NCBI RefSeq assembly: GCF_026427715.1
Contig: NZ_CP107559.1
Location: forward strand, 248,001-312,000
Direction: 5' to 3'
Source: Methylocystis sp. MJC1
GTDB taxonomy: Bacteria > Pseudomonadota > Alphaproteobacteria > Rhizobiales > Beijerinckiaceae
DNA: 64,000 nucleotides
Shown: piece by piece, positions 1-9,208 of the stretch
Position numbering within the stretch: position 1 is the first letter of the stretch
Layout: the number at the start of each line of letters is the position of its first letter
The notes under the pieces: model-generated
What the model saw: the letters and a program-made list of their open reading frames with translations, nothing else
What the model was told of the DNA's origin: nothing
Databases searched by the model: none
Program-made: the position numbers and the translations under genes

Positions 1-1
1 G

Positions 2-1345
2 TTCAGCATCGCGGCCAGGAACATTAATCAACGCAATATAGGCAATGCCCTCACACTCGGCGCACTGGGACCGGTCTCGGAAGCAGGCGCGAACATTCTG
101 AACGCGCTTTTCTACGGCAACTATCAGACAGCACAGTCGGTAATGGACACCGCTGGAGGAGCGGGGTTGGCTGGTGCGCAGACCACCGCGATAGAAGTGG
201 GACAGATGGCTAGTTCAGCCGTTGCCGACCAGATCGCTTTCTGGCGATCAGGAGAAGCGAACGATCCGACAGGTTTGACACTTCATGATGATGTTCACGG
301 GACCGGGGCGCACAGCTTTCTAGCTTACGCCCCGATTGAGGCGGGTGTGAAAGCCAGCAGCGCAAAGAGGGCTGCAGCTTCTGCCGGAACTCTACCGCCT
401 GCGACGCTTACCCGCACATTCCGAGCTTGGGGGTCAATGTTTGGCGGCGGTGCGACCTTCGCAGCTGATATAGGCCGCGGCGCGCCGTCTGCGACTGCCG
501 GCTATTACGGAGGGCTGATCGGTGTTGACTACCAATTGCAGCCAAACATGCTGCTTGGCGTCGCGGTAGGCGGCTCAAACGCCAATTTCAGCGCTGGTTC
601 TCTTGCAACATCTGGCAGCCTGACGGGCTTTCATGCGAGTCTCTATGGCGCATATACGCTTGGAACGAACTATTTAGCGCTAAACGAGACTTTCAGCACC
701 TACTCGAATCAGACGAATCGCACCGCGGGCGGATATGGATTTCTGCCGTATGAACAGTTGAATGCGAGATTCGGTTCTACAGAATTCCGAACCCGCCTGG
801 AAGGCGGCCGAACGTTTGGAATCGGGGGCTTCAAGGCCACGCCATTCATAGCGGCGGAAATCGCGGCTTACTCCTCAAACGCATTCACTGAAAGTAGCAG
901 CCTGTGGTATCAGTCATCGCTTGCGCTCACAAACAATGGGCAGTCTTCAATTTCGGTACCGACATTTATTGGACTTCGCCTCACGAATGGAATTGATTTC
1001 GCGAACGGATGGCGTCTGACGCCTGTCGGAAGCTTGGCCTATGTTCACGAATTCTCCCCGCGGCGTCAGCTGACGAACACATTGATGTCTCTTCCTGATC
1101 AAGGTTTCGCGGTCGCCGGTCCGCGATCGACTTACAATTTGGTGCAAACCAAGATCGGCGCCGAGCTCAGCTTATCCAGGCAGTTGTCAGTCTTTGCCGA
1201 TTTCCAGGGTGAATTCTCATCCGCATCGCAGAGTTATGGAGGCAAGGGTGGAGTTCGCTACGTCTGGTATAGCTTTGAGCGGCAGCGTAGTGTGAACATC
1301 GCGTTCAAGCCTGTCGGCGAAGCGAATACTCATGCCATCATCTGA
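2..1345 (+). CDS. Autotransporter C-terminal region (5' end outside window)
   Basis: The frame is open from base 2, upstream of the first ATG at 143, so the gene begins left of the window. The visible part has a short linker with the segment NALFYGNYQTAQSVMD, then a region from about residue 90 (counted from the ATG) rich in alternating hydrophobic and aromatic strands (AGYYGGLIGVDYQL, GFHASLYGAYTLG, NFADGWRLTP-like). This is typical of an autotransporter beta-barrel that inserts in the outer membrane and exports an N-terminal passenger. The usual terminal aromatic strand is present (GKGGVRYVWYSF), but about 23 further residues follow, which is abnormal for this family. A truncated IS66 lies downstream. 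The domain call is firm; the passenger function cannot be seen. Confidence 0.8.
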   Translation, partial: FSIAARNINQRNIGNALTLGALGPVSEAGANILNALFYGNYQTAQSVMDTAGGAGLAGAQTTAIEVGQMASSAVADQIAFWRSGEANDPTGLTLHDDVHGTGAHSFLAYAPIEAGVKASSAKRAAASAGTLPPATLTRTFRAWGSMFGGGATFAADIGRGAPSATAGYYGGLIGVDYQLQPNMLLGVAVGGSNANFSAGSLATSGSLTGFHASLYGAYTLGTNYLALNETFSTYSNQTNRTAGGYGFLPYEQLNARFGSTEFRTRLEGGRTFGIGGFKATPFIAAEIAAYSSNAFTESSSLWYQSSLALTNNGQSSISVPTFIGLRLTNGIDFANGWRLTPVGSLAYVHEFSPRRQLTNTLMSLPDQGFAVAGPRSTYNLVQTKIGAELSLSRQLSVFADFQGEFSSASQSYGGKGGVRYVWYSFERQRSVNIAFKPVGEANTHAII

Positions 1346-1637
1346 AGCTAATATCCTGTGTGCACATAGCGCACCCATTAGTTGCCTCCGAGAGATGGCG
1401 TAGCTCCAGGACGACGTCGGGGCCATCGTAGTAGAGCTCGTCATTCTCGCTTGACGCCGGCCACTAATGAGCAACGACGCGTTCGAGGGGGGCGTAAGCA
1501 AAGGCGACGTTGCGACGTCCTTCTGAGGGAATAGGAGAGCCTATAAACTTTAGTAAATACAGCATAACATCCTCCTCCAAATCTTCTTCTGCTAAGCCAT
1601 ACATTTCAAGAGATCATCACTCGGAGGCGGTGTGAAA
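1346..1637. other. Intergenic stretch without recognisable gene
   Basis: It lies between the autotransporter stop and the IS66 terminus at 1638. I see no convincing coding frame, RNA gene or strong hairpin terminator. Confidence 0.5.
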
Positions 1638-1659
1638 GTAAGCGTACACCCGGCACCGT

Positions 1660-3279
1660 TCACTCGGTGGGCTTGAAATTCCAGGGCATGAGCGCCTCGA
1701 TGTTCTTGTTGGGCCATCGGTCGGCGATTCGTTCGAGGGTCTGCTGGGCCCAGGCGTAGGGATCTACGCCGTTCATTTTGCAAGTCTGAAGCATGGTGGC
1801 GATGGAAGCCCACGTCCGTCCGCCGCCAGCGGACCCGGCGAATAGTGAGTTCTTGCGCGTAATGGCCTGGGGCCTGATCGCCCGCTCGACAATATTGGAG
1901 TCGATTTCCACGCGGCCATCGTCGAGGAAGAGGCCGGGGACCGCTCGATGCGAACGAGCATAGCGGATCGCCTCAGCCAATTTCGATTTGCCTGAGATGC
2001 GCGGCAGCTCGCGCTCCCAGAGGTCGAACAATGCTTGCACGATGTCGACTGATGTCGCCCTTCGCGCCGCCAGGCGCGCCTGTTGCGGCTGACCGCGCAC
2101 TTCCTCCTCGACGGCCCACAATTGCTTCATTTGTTCGACCGTCGCCGTCGCGATAACCGACTCGCCGTTGACATGAAGGTCGAAGAACCGGCGGCGCAGA
2201 TGGGCCCAACATCCGGCCAGACGCAGGCTGTTGTAATGAGGAGCGCCCGCGAGCTTGCGATACCCTGCATAGCCGTCGCATTGTAGAATGCCGCGATAAT
2301 CGCCCAGGTGGCGCGCCGCGCAATCGCCGGATCGACTCTCCTCGAACCGGTAGGCGACCATCGGCGGTCCCACGTCCCCGAACGGCCGATCATCCCGCGC
2401 ATAGGCCCACAACCATGACGTCTTGGTCTTCCCGGCGCCAGGGCTCAACGTGGGCAGCGTCGTTTCGTCGGCGAAGATCCGTTCGCCCTCGCGGATGCGC
2501 GCGAGCACATGCGCCGCCAGCGGCTCGAAGTGGAAACCCACCGCGCCCATCCATTGCGCCATCAGCGAGCGTCCCAGCTCAACGCCGTCGCGAAGGTAGA
2601 TGGCCTCCTGGCGGTAGAGCGGCAGCCCATCGGCGTATTTCGACACCGCGACTTGCGCGAGCAGCGCTTCCGTCGGCAAGCCGGCTTCCACGATGTGCTC
2701 GGGCGCAGGCGCTTGCAGGATTACGGCGGGGTTCTTGTAGGCGTATTTCGGCCGGATCGTCACGATCAGCCGGAAACGCGCGCGCACGACATCGAGCCTG
2801 ACGCTCTCCTCCCGCCCGATCTCGACTCGCTCCTTGCCTTGGAGCTCCTCGGGAATCTCAGGCTCCATGACTTCCTCGACCCGCTCCAGATGCGAGGGAA
2901 ACCGTGGCTTGTCGCGAGGCGTCTTGCGCGGCTTGGAGTCCGCCTTCGCGGCCAACCGCGCGTCGATTGCCGCGAGTCCGGTTTCGACTTCCTCGAACAC
3001 GAAGCTTTGTTGCTCGGCGTCGTCGGCGCCGAGCTTTTCGGAGCGCTTCCCGAAGCGGTCGCGATGAAGCGTCTTGATGATCGAAGTCAGCCGATCGATC
3101 TCGGCTTTCGCCGCCGCATTCGTTTGCGTGAGATCCTCGACCTTCGCCGTCAGGCTCAATGTTTGCGAACGGAATGCCTGCGCGTCGGTCTCTGAACGAT
3201 CGACGCGCGCCAAGGCATCGCGTGCCAGCGCCTTCAGTTCGTCAACGTCGTCAGGAAGCTCGCCGAAGCGCTCGATCAT
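1660..3279 (-). CDS. tnpC: IS66-family transposase TnpC
   Basis: The DDE transposase of the IS66 element, 539 aa, near full family length. Residues 1-90 form a coiled-coil-like N-terminus (RSETDAQAFRSQTLSLTAKV). The catalytic acidic residues are in FADETTLP, LQCDGYAGY and SNIVERAIRP. The C-terminal segment TCKMNGVDPYAWAQ is the conserved IS66 tail. The zinc-finger cysteines usual after the N-terminal helix are absent: this stretch reads EIPEELQGKERVEIG. It is encoded downstream of tnpB with an 81-bp gap. Confidence 0.92.
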   Translation of the reverse strand: MIERFGELPDDVDELKALARDALARVDRSETDAQAFRSQTLSLTAKVEDLTQTNAAAKAEIDRLTSIIKTLHRDRFGKRSEKLGADDAEQQSFVFEEVETGLAAIDARLAAKADSKPRKTPRDKPRFPSHLERVEEVMEPEIPEELQGKERVEIGREESVRLDVVRARFRLIVTIRPKYAYKNPAVILQAPAPEHIVEAGLPTEALLAQVAVSKYADGLPLYRQEAIYLRDGVELGRSLMAQWMGAVGFHFEPLAAHVLARIREGERIFADETTLPTLSPGAGKTKTSWLWAYARDDRPFGDVGPPMVAYRFEESRSGDCAARHLGDYRGILQCDGYAGYRKLAGAPHYNSLRLAGCWAHLRRRFFDLHVNGESVIATATVEQMKQLWAVEEEVRGQPQQARLAARRATSVDIVQALFDLWERELPRISGKSKLAEAIRYARSHRAVPGLFLDDGRVEIDSNIVERAIRPQAITRKNSLFAGSAGGGRTWASIATMLQTCKMNGVDPYAWAQQTLERIADRWPNKNIEALMPWNFKPTE

Positions 3280-3360
3280 GTCGCGTAAGGTACCGCTTTC
3301 GTCACTGAAAGTCCCGCATTTTCTGGGTTTTTCAACACTTCCGGCACGTCTTTTCTAAGA

Positions 3361-3705
3361 TTAGCCTGCGCTCAGTGGCGCTCGTACGTCCACAGCCCGA
3401 ACCCGTCGCCAATCGAGTCCTTCGACCAGCGCCATGACTTGCGCGTAGTTCAGACGAACCTCGTGGCTCCCCGCTGTCGGCCAGCAGAAATGCGAGTGCT
3501 CGAGGCGCTTGGCGAAAAGACAAAGGCCTGAACCGTCCCACCACACGATCTTGATCCGGTCGGCTCTTTTCGCTCGGAAAACATAGAGGGAGCCATCGAA
3601 CGGATCGGCCCCGGCATCCCGAACCAGTGAAACCAATCCTTCTGGACCTTTACGGAAATCCACGGCCGCCGCCCGCAACAGCACCCGTGCGCCCGGCGGG
3701 ATCAT
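3361..3705 (-). CDS. tnpB: IS66 accessory protein TnpB
   Basis: A 114-aa protein with the family signatures VDFRKGPEGLVSLV, DPFDGSLYVFRAKR and DRIKIVWWDGSGLCLFAKRL. TnpB is needed for IS66 transposition; its biochemical role is not well defined. Its ATG overlaps the stop of the tnpA remnant by the classic ATGA arrangement, which shows translational coupling in the original operon. Confidence 0.92.
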   Translation of the reverse strand: MIPPGARVLLRAAAVDFRKGPEGLVSLVRDAGADPFDGSLYVFRAKRADRIKIVWWDGSGLCLFAKRLEHSHFCWPTAGSHEVRLNYAQVMALVEGLDWRRVRAVDVRAPLSAG

Positions 3706-3870
3706 GCTTCGCGCACCGCGCGCAGCAGACGGCGAAGGTCGGCTTGCGAAATGTCCGCGCTCACCCGCACAACCGCCCCGCCAATCTCGATCTGCTCAAG
3801 GCCACTCGGCACGCTTCGTGGATGGCGCCGATCCGTGCGTGCGCGTCCGTTGCAACCGCAGCCTCCGGGG
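3702..3870 (-). pseudogene. tnpA: IS66 tnpA, 3' remnant
   Basis: Immediately upstream of tnpB the minus strand reads LEQIEIGGAVVRVSAD and then QADLRRLLRAVREA before a stop overlapping the tnpB start. This is the typical C-terminus of IS66 TnpA. Upstream of about 3810 the match to TnpA is lost, and no start or helix-turn-helix part is found. Confidence 0.7.
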
Positions 3871-3898
3871 CTTGACTATGCGGGTAAATGGCGCGCAG

Positions 3899-4633
3899 CT
3901 ATTGGCAAATCCGGTAATTCTGATCGGTTCCATGCCGCTGGATGTCGACGTGGAGATGATCTTCATGGGCCGCGTCCGAACCGGGGCCGAGCACCGTCGT
4001 AAACCAGCCGCAAGCGGCGGTACGCACGGTCTGGAGAGCCGTCTGCGCCTCCGGATCGCCGTTCGACCCGAATGACAGCACTCGCCCGTTCGCCAACTCG
4101 AAGCCCGAGATGTCGAGCGCGAACCCGGTCGCATGCGTGCTGATCTTGCCGCCGGGTTCGTGGTTGCGGTTGCGGCATTCGAAGCCCGGCCCGGTTGTGA
4201 CCGCCTTCAAAGCCGAGGAGAAGGTTCCGGCAAGGACGGGGGCGATCACTCTGCCGACCCACAGCGCCAAGGGTTCTGCCAAGCGACAATCGATCAGAGG
4301 CCGCGCGGGGAACTGGATTGAGACTCCGGCGCCATGGCGGACGACCAGACCTCCGAGCCGGATCGGCATGGCGACGGCGCAAGCCTCGCCGTTGATAGGT
4401 CCCGCCTCGGTCCGGAATTCGACGCCCAGCTCGGCCAGCCGAGCCAAGCATGCCCCGACGTCGGGCTGGTCGACTTCGGCGCCTTCGCCAGGGCGGGACG
4501 GCTTCACTGGCCCAATCTCCGGCGGTCTCGGGGGCGGCAGAGGCTGCGAATGGGTCTCGCTTGCGCCCAAAACCAAAAGCAAGCCGATCGCCGAGCGGAC
4601 CCTTTTAGCACATCGGCGCCGGGGCGCGGGCAT
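3899..4633 (-). CDS. Extensin-like family protein, exported
   Basis: A 244-aa protein with a basic N-terminus and hydrophobic stretch (SAIGLLLVLGASETHS) that fits a signal peptide, then a proline-rich linker (PLPPPRPPEIGPVKPSRP). From about residue 55 it is an extensin-like C-terminal domain. The paired cysteines are CLARLAELG, GEACAVAMP, DCRLAEPLALW, ECRNRN and ACGWF, with the conserved STHATGFALDISGF and HEDHLHVDI motifs. The family is a periplasmic D,D-carboxypeptidase-like fold thought to act on the cell wall. It lies 200 bp from a wall L,D-transpeptidase on the same strand, which suits a shared envelope role. The IS66 fragment ends just after its stop. Confidence 0.85.
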   Translation of the reverse strand: MPAPRRRCAKRVRSAIGLLLVLGASETHSQPLPPPRPPEIGPVKPSRPGEGAEVDQPDVGACLARLAELGVEFRTEAGPINGEACAVAMPIRLGGLVVRHGAGVSIQFPARPLIDCRLAEPLALWVGRVIAPVLAGTFSSALKAVTTGPGFECRNRNHEPGGKISTHATGFALDISGFELANGRVLSFGSNGDPEAQTALQTVRTAACGWFTTVLGPGSDAAHEDHLHVDIQRHGTDQNYRICQ

Positions 4634-4836
4634 CAGTGCGCTCTCCTTGCTCTCTACATCCCGCCGGCGTCCCGGCCTCGCCGAGGCTCCAGAGGGCCAA
4701 AATGGCTAGCGGGAGCGCATTGTCCGGAAAATCGCTTTCTCTAGCGGCTCAATGAGTCAATTGACGCGAAGCGGGGTGGGTTCCGTAAAGCTCTGGCCAA
4801 TGCAAAATCGCTCACCAGCCCTCGCCCATCACCCCC

Positions 4837-5673
4837 TCACCTCTGCGACAGCTTTTCCACCGGCTGCGCGCCGCGCGACCCAAGCACCAAGACCCGCGCG
4901 CCGGGCTCAATCTTATTGTAAAGGTCGATTGCATCCTGGTTGATCATGCGAATACAGCCCGAGGATTCGCTATGGCCGATCGTCCAGGGCTCGTTGGTGC
5001 CGTGGATGCGGAATAGCGTGTCCTTGTCGCCCTGCCAGAGATACATCGCCCGGGCGCCGAGCGGGTTTGAGGGACCGCCATGCATGCCCTCGCCGCTCTG
5101 CAGCTTCACCATCTTGGCCTTGAGGTCCGACCGCCGCTCGATCATTTCCTTGGGCGGATACCAATCTGGCCATTCCTGCTTGTTCTTGATGCTGGCCTCG
5201 CCCGCCCAGACGAAGCCCTCGCGACCGACGCCCACGCCGTAGCGGGTCGCCCGCCCATTGTCCTCGACAAAATAGAGAAAGTGGTTCGCTGGATCGACGA
5301 CCACGGCGCCCGGCGGTTCTTTTGTGGAATAAGCCACGTTTTTGCGCAGGAATTGCGGGCTGATCTCGGTGAGCTTCACCGCTGGGACGACATGTTCGCC
5401 GTCGCGCATCTCGCCATAGATTGCGCTGTATTTTGGCGCGACCGAGTCCGAGCCGGCCGAAGCGCTCCGAGACGGGGGCTCGAGGGGGAGCGTCTCGACT
5501 GGCGCGCGCTCGATGACCGGGTCCGGCGGCATGGCTGGCGCGGCTGGCGCGGGCTCGGGGGGCGCGGCAAAAGCCACGACGTTCTGGATGGAGCTCTGGG
5601 TGGTGCCGCATCCAGTGAGCCCAACTGCAACGATGGCCACAACCAGCAGCTTGCTTTGAGTGCGAGAATTCAT
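4837..5673 (-). CDS. L,D-transpeptidase lipoprotein (YkuD domain)
   Basis: I chose the internal ATG at 5673 because it gives a lipoprotein signal: MNSRTQSKLLVVAIVAVG followed by the lipobox LTGC. The longer frame from 5901 adds a non-signal N-terminus. The product is about 278 aa. A proline/alanine-rich linker precedes the YkuD domain, which runs from about residue 125. The catalytic motif HSESSGCIRM has the His and Cys of the family, and PLGARAMYL is also conserved. Such enzymes form 3-3 crosslinks in peptidoglycan or attach proteins to it, in the periplasm. A separate gene from the extensin-like neighbour, on the same strand. Confidence 0.9.
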   Translation of the reverse strand: MNSRTQSKLLVVAIVAVGLTGCGTTQSSIQNVVAFAAPPEPAPAAPAMPPDPVIERAPVETLPLEPPSRSASAGSDSVAPKYSAIYGEMRDGEHVVPAVKLTEISPQFLRKNVAYSTKEPPGAVVVDPANHFLYFVEDNGRATRYGVGVGREGFVWAGEASIKNKQEWPDWYPPKEMIERRSDLKAKMVKLQSGEGMHGGPSNPLGARAMYLWQGDKDTLFRIHGTNEPWTIGHSESSGCIRMINQDAIDLYNKIEPGARVLVLGSRGAQPVEKLSQR

Positions 5674-5907
5674 GTTTGACCGTCTTCGCAAGAGGAGCGG
5701 CTTTTCCAATTTACGGAGAAACCGGGCGCTTGGATACAGGCTAGCGGGGCATGAACCCACGCCACGTATTGGGATGCCCTGTATAAGGTCACCGAACAAC
5801 TGGCGTGCGCGGGTCGAGTCCCGAGCGCCTGCCGGCGTCGGCTGGCTGTCGGCGCTCTCTAAATCGGTCGAAGTCCCGTCGATAAAGCGCCTGCGCGCCA
5901 CAGAGCT

Positions 5908-6070
5908 TTACCATTCGCTCAGCTTTCCGATGATCGCGCCGGCGATTGCGCCGCACAGTGCGCCAACAGGGGCTCCGGAGAAACTGGAGCCCGCGCCAGC
6001 GAGCAGCGCGCCTAACGCCGCACCGACCGCGAATCTACCGTATGGAAATCCATGGGATTGAGCGCCCGGG
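5908..6070 (-). pseudogene. Possible small glycine-zipper protein lacking a start
   Basis: On the minus strand a frame ending at the stop in 5908-5910 encodes GRFAVGAALGALLAGAG and then APVGALCGAIAGAIIGKLSEW. This is a typical pair of glycine-zipper membrane helices. The frame is closed by a stop about 50 bases upstream and contains no ATG, GTG or TTG start. It is therefore either a 5'-truncated relic or starts at an unusual codon. Confidence 0.4.
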
Positions 6071-6400
6071 ATTGGCGGGTGTCAACTAAGAAGCGTCAAA
6101 TGCCGTATTAATATGACATCCACCGTCGCTCGTCTGTTTCGGCGTGACTGACGCCAGCGACGCGATCGCTGGTGCCCCCCAACTTGCACGACGCCTGGAT
6201 CGAATAGTGCTGCCGAGATGGAAGGCTGATGAAGAGTTTCAGGAACTCGTTACAGCAATCCTGCGTAGTCTGCCTCTCGATCGGTTGTTGCTCATTCGTC
6301 GGCAAGGGACATCCTAACTATTGTCGCCGATGGCGCCCGGCGACCAAGCTCACGCAAGCACGCCCTTGCCGCCTGCCGCAAACACTCAGGACCGGGATCA
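6071..6400. other. Intergenic stretch, no gene recognised
   Basis: A 330-bp region upstream of the CapA-like gene. Short frames on both strands show no family resemblance. It presumably holds the promoter of the next gene, but I cannot point to boxes with confidence. Confidence 0.4.
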
Positions 6401-7531
6401 ATGCACGCCCCGACGATCAAGCTGTTCCTTTGCGGGGATGTGATGGCGGGCCGTGGCGTCGACCAGATTTTGCCGCATCCCTGCAACCCGCGCATATATG
6501 AGGAATGCATGGCTTCGGCGGAGGGATATGTGCGACTCGCCGAAGACGCGCACGGCGCCATCCCGAGATCGGCGCCGCTTTCCCATATCTGGGGCGATGC
6601 GCTTTTCGAATTCGAGCGCGCCGACCCCGATTTGCGTATCATCAACCTTGAAACAAGCATCACCCGAAGCGAAAGCTATTTTCCCAAGGGCATAAATTAC
6701 CGGATGAGCCCGGAGAACGCCGCCTGCCTGAGTTCCGCCGGCGTAGATTGCTGTGCACTCGCCAACAACCATGTCCTCGATTGGGGCCCTGTGGGCCTCT
6801 TGGACACGCTCGACGCGCTCAAACGCCTGAAAATAAAGGCGGTTGGGGCCGGCCGCTCTCTGGCGGAGGCCTGGGCGCCAGCTGCTTTTGAAATTCCCGG
6901 CAAGGGACGCGTCCTCGTCTTTTCCTGCGCCTGCGTTTCCAGCGGCGCGCCGATGAGTTGGGCGCCGGCGTCTGATGGCGACGGCATTGCGCTGTTGCCT
7001 AATTTGTCCAGGCGTAATGTCGCGCCACTTGCCGATGAGATTTCGCGGATCGTCCGACCCGGCGACCTCGTCGTGGTTTCTATTCATTGCGGTCCGAACT
7101 GGGGCGACGAGATTTCAGATGAAGTTAGAAGCTTTGCCCACCACTTGATCGACCTTGCGCCGATTTCCGTGTTGCATTGTCATTCCTCGCATCACCCGAA
7201 AGGAATCGAGGTCTATCGCAGTCGCCTCGTCCTTTACGGCTGCGGCGATTTTATCAACGATTACGAAGGCATTCCTGGCTATGAGGAGTATAGGGACGAT
7301 CTGACGCTGATGTATTTCGCTGAGATTGAGGCGGAAAGCGGCCTCCTTCTTGCGCTCGAGATGACGCCCCTGCAGCTCAAGCGATTCAGGCTAAGTCGGC
7401 CATCCGCGGCGGACGTTGACTGGCTGCAAGACAGGCTCGACCGTGAAAGCCGTAAGCTTGGGGCGCGCGTCTCGTCGATCTCCGGCGGGCGGCTCACGCT
7501 TTCGTGGTTCAACCAAACAGCCGGAACGTAA
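6401..7531 (+). CDS. CapA-family metallophosphoesterase-like protein
   Basis: A 376-aa protein. The PGA_cap/CapA fold is shown by IKLFLCGDVMAGRGVD at the N-terminus, DLRIINLETSITRSE near residue 87, VDCCALANNHVLDWG near 120, SIHCGPNW near 228 and HCHSSHHPKGIEVY near 260. CapA-type proteins are calcineurin-like phosphoesterases linked to poly-gamma-glutamate or other capsule synthesis. In bacteria without a cap operon their substrate is unknown. No capB or capC is nearby, so a role in poly-glutamate synthesis should not be assumed. There is no signal peptide, so it is probably cytoplasmic. Confidence 0.85.
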   Translation: MHAPTIKLFLCGDVMAGRGVDQILPHPCNPRIYEECMASAEGYVRLAEDAHGAIPRSAPLSHIWGDALFEFERADPDLRIINLETSITRSESYFPKGINYRMSPENAACLSSAGVDCCALANNHVLDWGPVGLLDTLDALKRLKIKAVGAGRSLAEAWAPAAFEIPGKGRVLVFSCACVSSGAPMSWAPASDGDGIALLPNLSRRNVAPLADEISRIVRPGDLVVVSIHCGPNWGDEISDEVRSFAHHLIDLAPISVLHCHSSHHPKGIEVYRSRLVLYGCGDFINDYEGIPGYEEYRDDLTLMYFAEIEAESGLLLALEMTPLQLKRFRLSRPSAADVDWLQDRLDRESRKLGARVSSISGGRLTLSWFNQTAGT

Positions 7532-7708
7532 TCCCATTTGATTTCGCTTTTCGATCTACAATTTACTGGCCGTGAGCGAATTGCGCCGCTTCAAATCGCC
7601 TTCACAATGGCCATATTGGCTTTGAGCTGACGATCCTCGACCTGGAGACAGTCTATGAAGCCGACGGCGCCTCGCGCCTCGCCAACGGACTTCCAAGGAG
7701 GACTACTC

Positions 7709-7945
7709 ATGCAAAGCGAAACGTTCCGTCGGTGGTTAACCGAGCGTGGATGCGCCTTCGAAGCCGGCAGCGACACCGTCCATAAGGGAGGTCACGCTTA
7801 TGTGACGGTGCGTCTTGGCGATCGTCGGGCCGTGCTTCCAGACGTCGGGAGTCATAAGCCGCTCGATCCCAGAGTGGTGCGCCAAATCGTCGACGATCTG
7901 GGGTTGAAGTGGGAGGAATTGCCTGGCCCGTCCTCCCGCGTGTGA
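7709..7945 (+). CDS. HicA-like mRNA-interferase-type protein, no HicB neighbour
   Basis: The ATG at 7709 is preferred because AAGGAGG lies about 7 bases upstream; an upstream in-frame ATG at 7655 lacks this. The 78-aa product fits the HicA/YcfA double-stranded-RNA-binding fold. FRRWLTERGCAFEAGSD is followed by HKGGHAYVTVRLGDRRAV, with the glycine-histidine pair that carries the catalytic His in HicA, and then a C-terminal helix DPRVVRQIVDDLGL. HicA cleaves mRNA and is normally paired with HicB just downstream. Here 7946-8428 shows no HicB-like frame, so it is orphaned or a non-toxin relative. Confidence 0.65.
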   Translation: MQSETFRRWLTERGCAFEAGSDTVHKGGHAYVTVRLGDRRAVLPDVGSHKPLDPRVVRQIVDDLGLKWEELPGPSSRV

Positions 7946-8428
7946 GCACGGAAGATGGGAGGAAAAGCCAGCATACTGCGGCTCGGTCGACAGGTCACAC
8001 CGATAAGTCTGCTTCATGAGCGCTTGCATATAATTCACTTCGCTGGATGAGCAGACATTTTCGGCCTTGGAAAATTGATCACTAGCATTCATGGCCGAAT
8101 TGAACTTTGCGGACCTCGCAGCTCATCTTGCCGGCTCCCTAAACCTTGTTTGGCCCCCTTCCAAAGCGAACGTCCGAGTACATATTCCGAGCCTTGAAGA
8201 TTGCTTGCCAAGCAGCGCGATTGTTTCCAACGAGCGACCTGCCCCCCGAATGTTGCGGCGCCGCTGGAACAGCGGTCCCTGCAAAGAGAGTGGCGTAGGC
8301 TCCCTGCCAGTCGAACTTTTCGCCCGACCGTTTGGATTCCAAGGGGTCCAATTGCGCAAGCCGGCCGCTTCAGGTCGACTTGCGCACAGGGATGACGCAG
8401 GATTTCAAAAATCGTCCCCCATTGCGGC
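7946..8428. other. Gap with no assignable gene
   Basis: About 480 bp with several overlapping short frames on both strands, for instance a 70-codon minus-strand frame ending with ARNMYSDVRFGRGPNKV. None resembles a family I know. It may be a decayed gene. Confidence 0.4.
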
Positions 8429-9073
8429 TTAGCTCTTTGGATATCCCACAGTCTGCGACAGCAGCACTTGCTGATCATGGCTCAGTCCCAGAGCATCAGC
8501 GATCGCCTCACGATTGATCCATGCGCGGATCACGGTCGCAAGACCGCTGCTCGCGCAGAGCAGATAGACATTCTGGGAAATCGCGCCCGCCGCGGCCGAA
8601 GCGTAGCTTTCGCGCTGTCCTGCGGGGATGAGCGACATGCGCCCGTGGTCTGCGATGAACACGAGATCCAGCGGAGCCTCGTCGACGAAATCCTGATAAC
8701 CGGTGACGCCCCGCAGGTCGCTCCCGGCCACGAGCTGGAGCTCGTTGGCAGCGGCGTCGTAGAGATAGGCGCCCGAAGGTAGCGCAACGTAAATGTCGAT
8801 TTCCTGAGCATTCAGCGCAGAGGGCGCCGTTCGGCCGCCATCGGGCCGGTTCACGCCATAGGCGGCCCAAAGGAGGTCGGAGAGCGTTTGCGATGACAGC
8901 TCACGCGGCGAAAATTCCCGCGCCGAACGTCGCCGCGACAGCGCGTCCATCAAGGGCGCGCCCCCTTCCTTCCTCGGCGCCGGCAATTCGATCGTCGGCG
9001 CGCCTTTGCCTCTGGCAGGCTTCGGGCGTAACCGTCCCATCATCCCCAACACAAGCTTCGTCAGAGTGCTCAT
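8429..9073 (-). CDS. Nitroreductase-family protein (SagB-like)
   Basis: Start chosen at the ATG in 9073 because GTGGAG lies about 9 bases upstream; the longer frame begins at 9127. The product is about 214 aa. The FMN-binding nitroreductase fold is recognised from LSRRRSAREFSPRELSSQ, LSDLLWAAYGVNRPD, GRTAPSALNAQEIDIYVA and the later AAAGAISQNVYLLCASSG helix. A phenylalanine and double-arginine N-terminal pattern is typical of SagB-type oxidoreductases. No McbC, YcaO or precursor peptide gene lies beside it, so a thiazole/oxazole pathway is not supported. It is divergent from the hydrolase pseudogene. Confidence 0.8.
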   Translation of the reverse strand: MSTLTKLVLGMMGRLRPKPARGKGAPTIELPAPRKEGGAPLMDALSRRRSAREFSPRELSSQTLSDLLWAAYGVNRPDGGRTAPSALNAQEIDIYVALPSGAYLYDAAANELQLVAGSDLRGVTGYQDFVDEAPLDLVFIADHGRMSLIPAGQRESYASAAAGAISQNVYLLCASSGLATVIRAWINREAIADALGLSHDQQVLLSQTVGYPKS

Positions 9074-9208
9074 TGCTGCGATCTCCACCGCACCGATGAT
9101 ACAATATCGCCCGAGCCTCAAATTCAAAGCGGCACACCCAAACCTCGCTGCGGCTAGCCGTGCCCTAAATTCTCCCTCGGCCCATCATTCGCGGCGAGAG
9201 GCTCTGCA

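Larger units (their letters stand above)
1638..3870 (-). mobile_element. IS66-family element, truncated at the tnpA end
   Basis: The tnpC-side end begins with GTAAGCG at 1638, the usual IS66 terminus. Reading on the minus strand it holds a 3' fragment of tnpA, a complete tnpB and a complete tnpC. The other terminal repeat and the 5' part of tnpA are missing. The sequence changes character near 3870, just before the extensin-like gene. Without tnpA it is probably not autonomous. Confidence 0.8.

Noticed and set aside
6401..7531. Capsule (poly-gamma-glutamate) operon
   Set aside because: Only the CapA-like protein is present; no capB, capC or capE homologue is nearby.
8429..9073. SagB-type RiPP biosynthesis cluster
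   Set aside because: The nitroreductase stands alone, without YcaO, E1-like or precursor genes.
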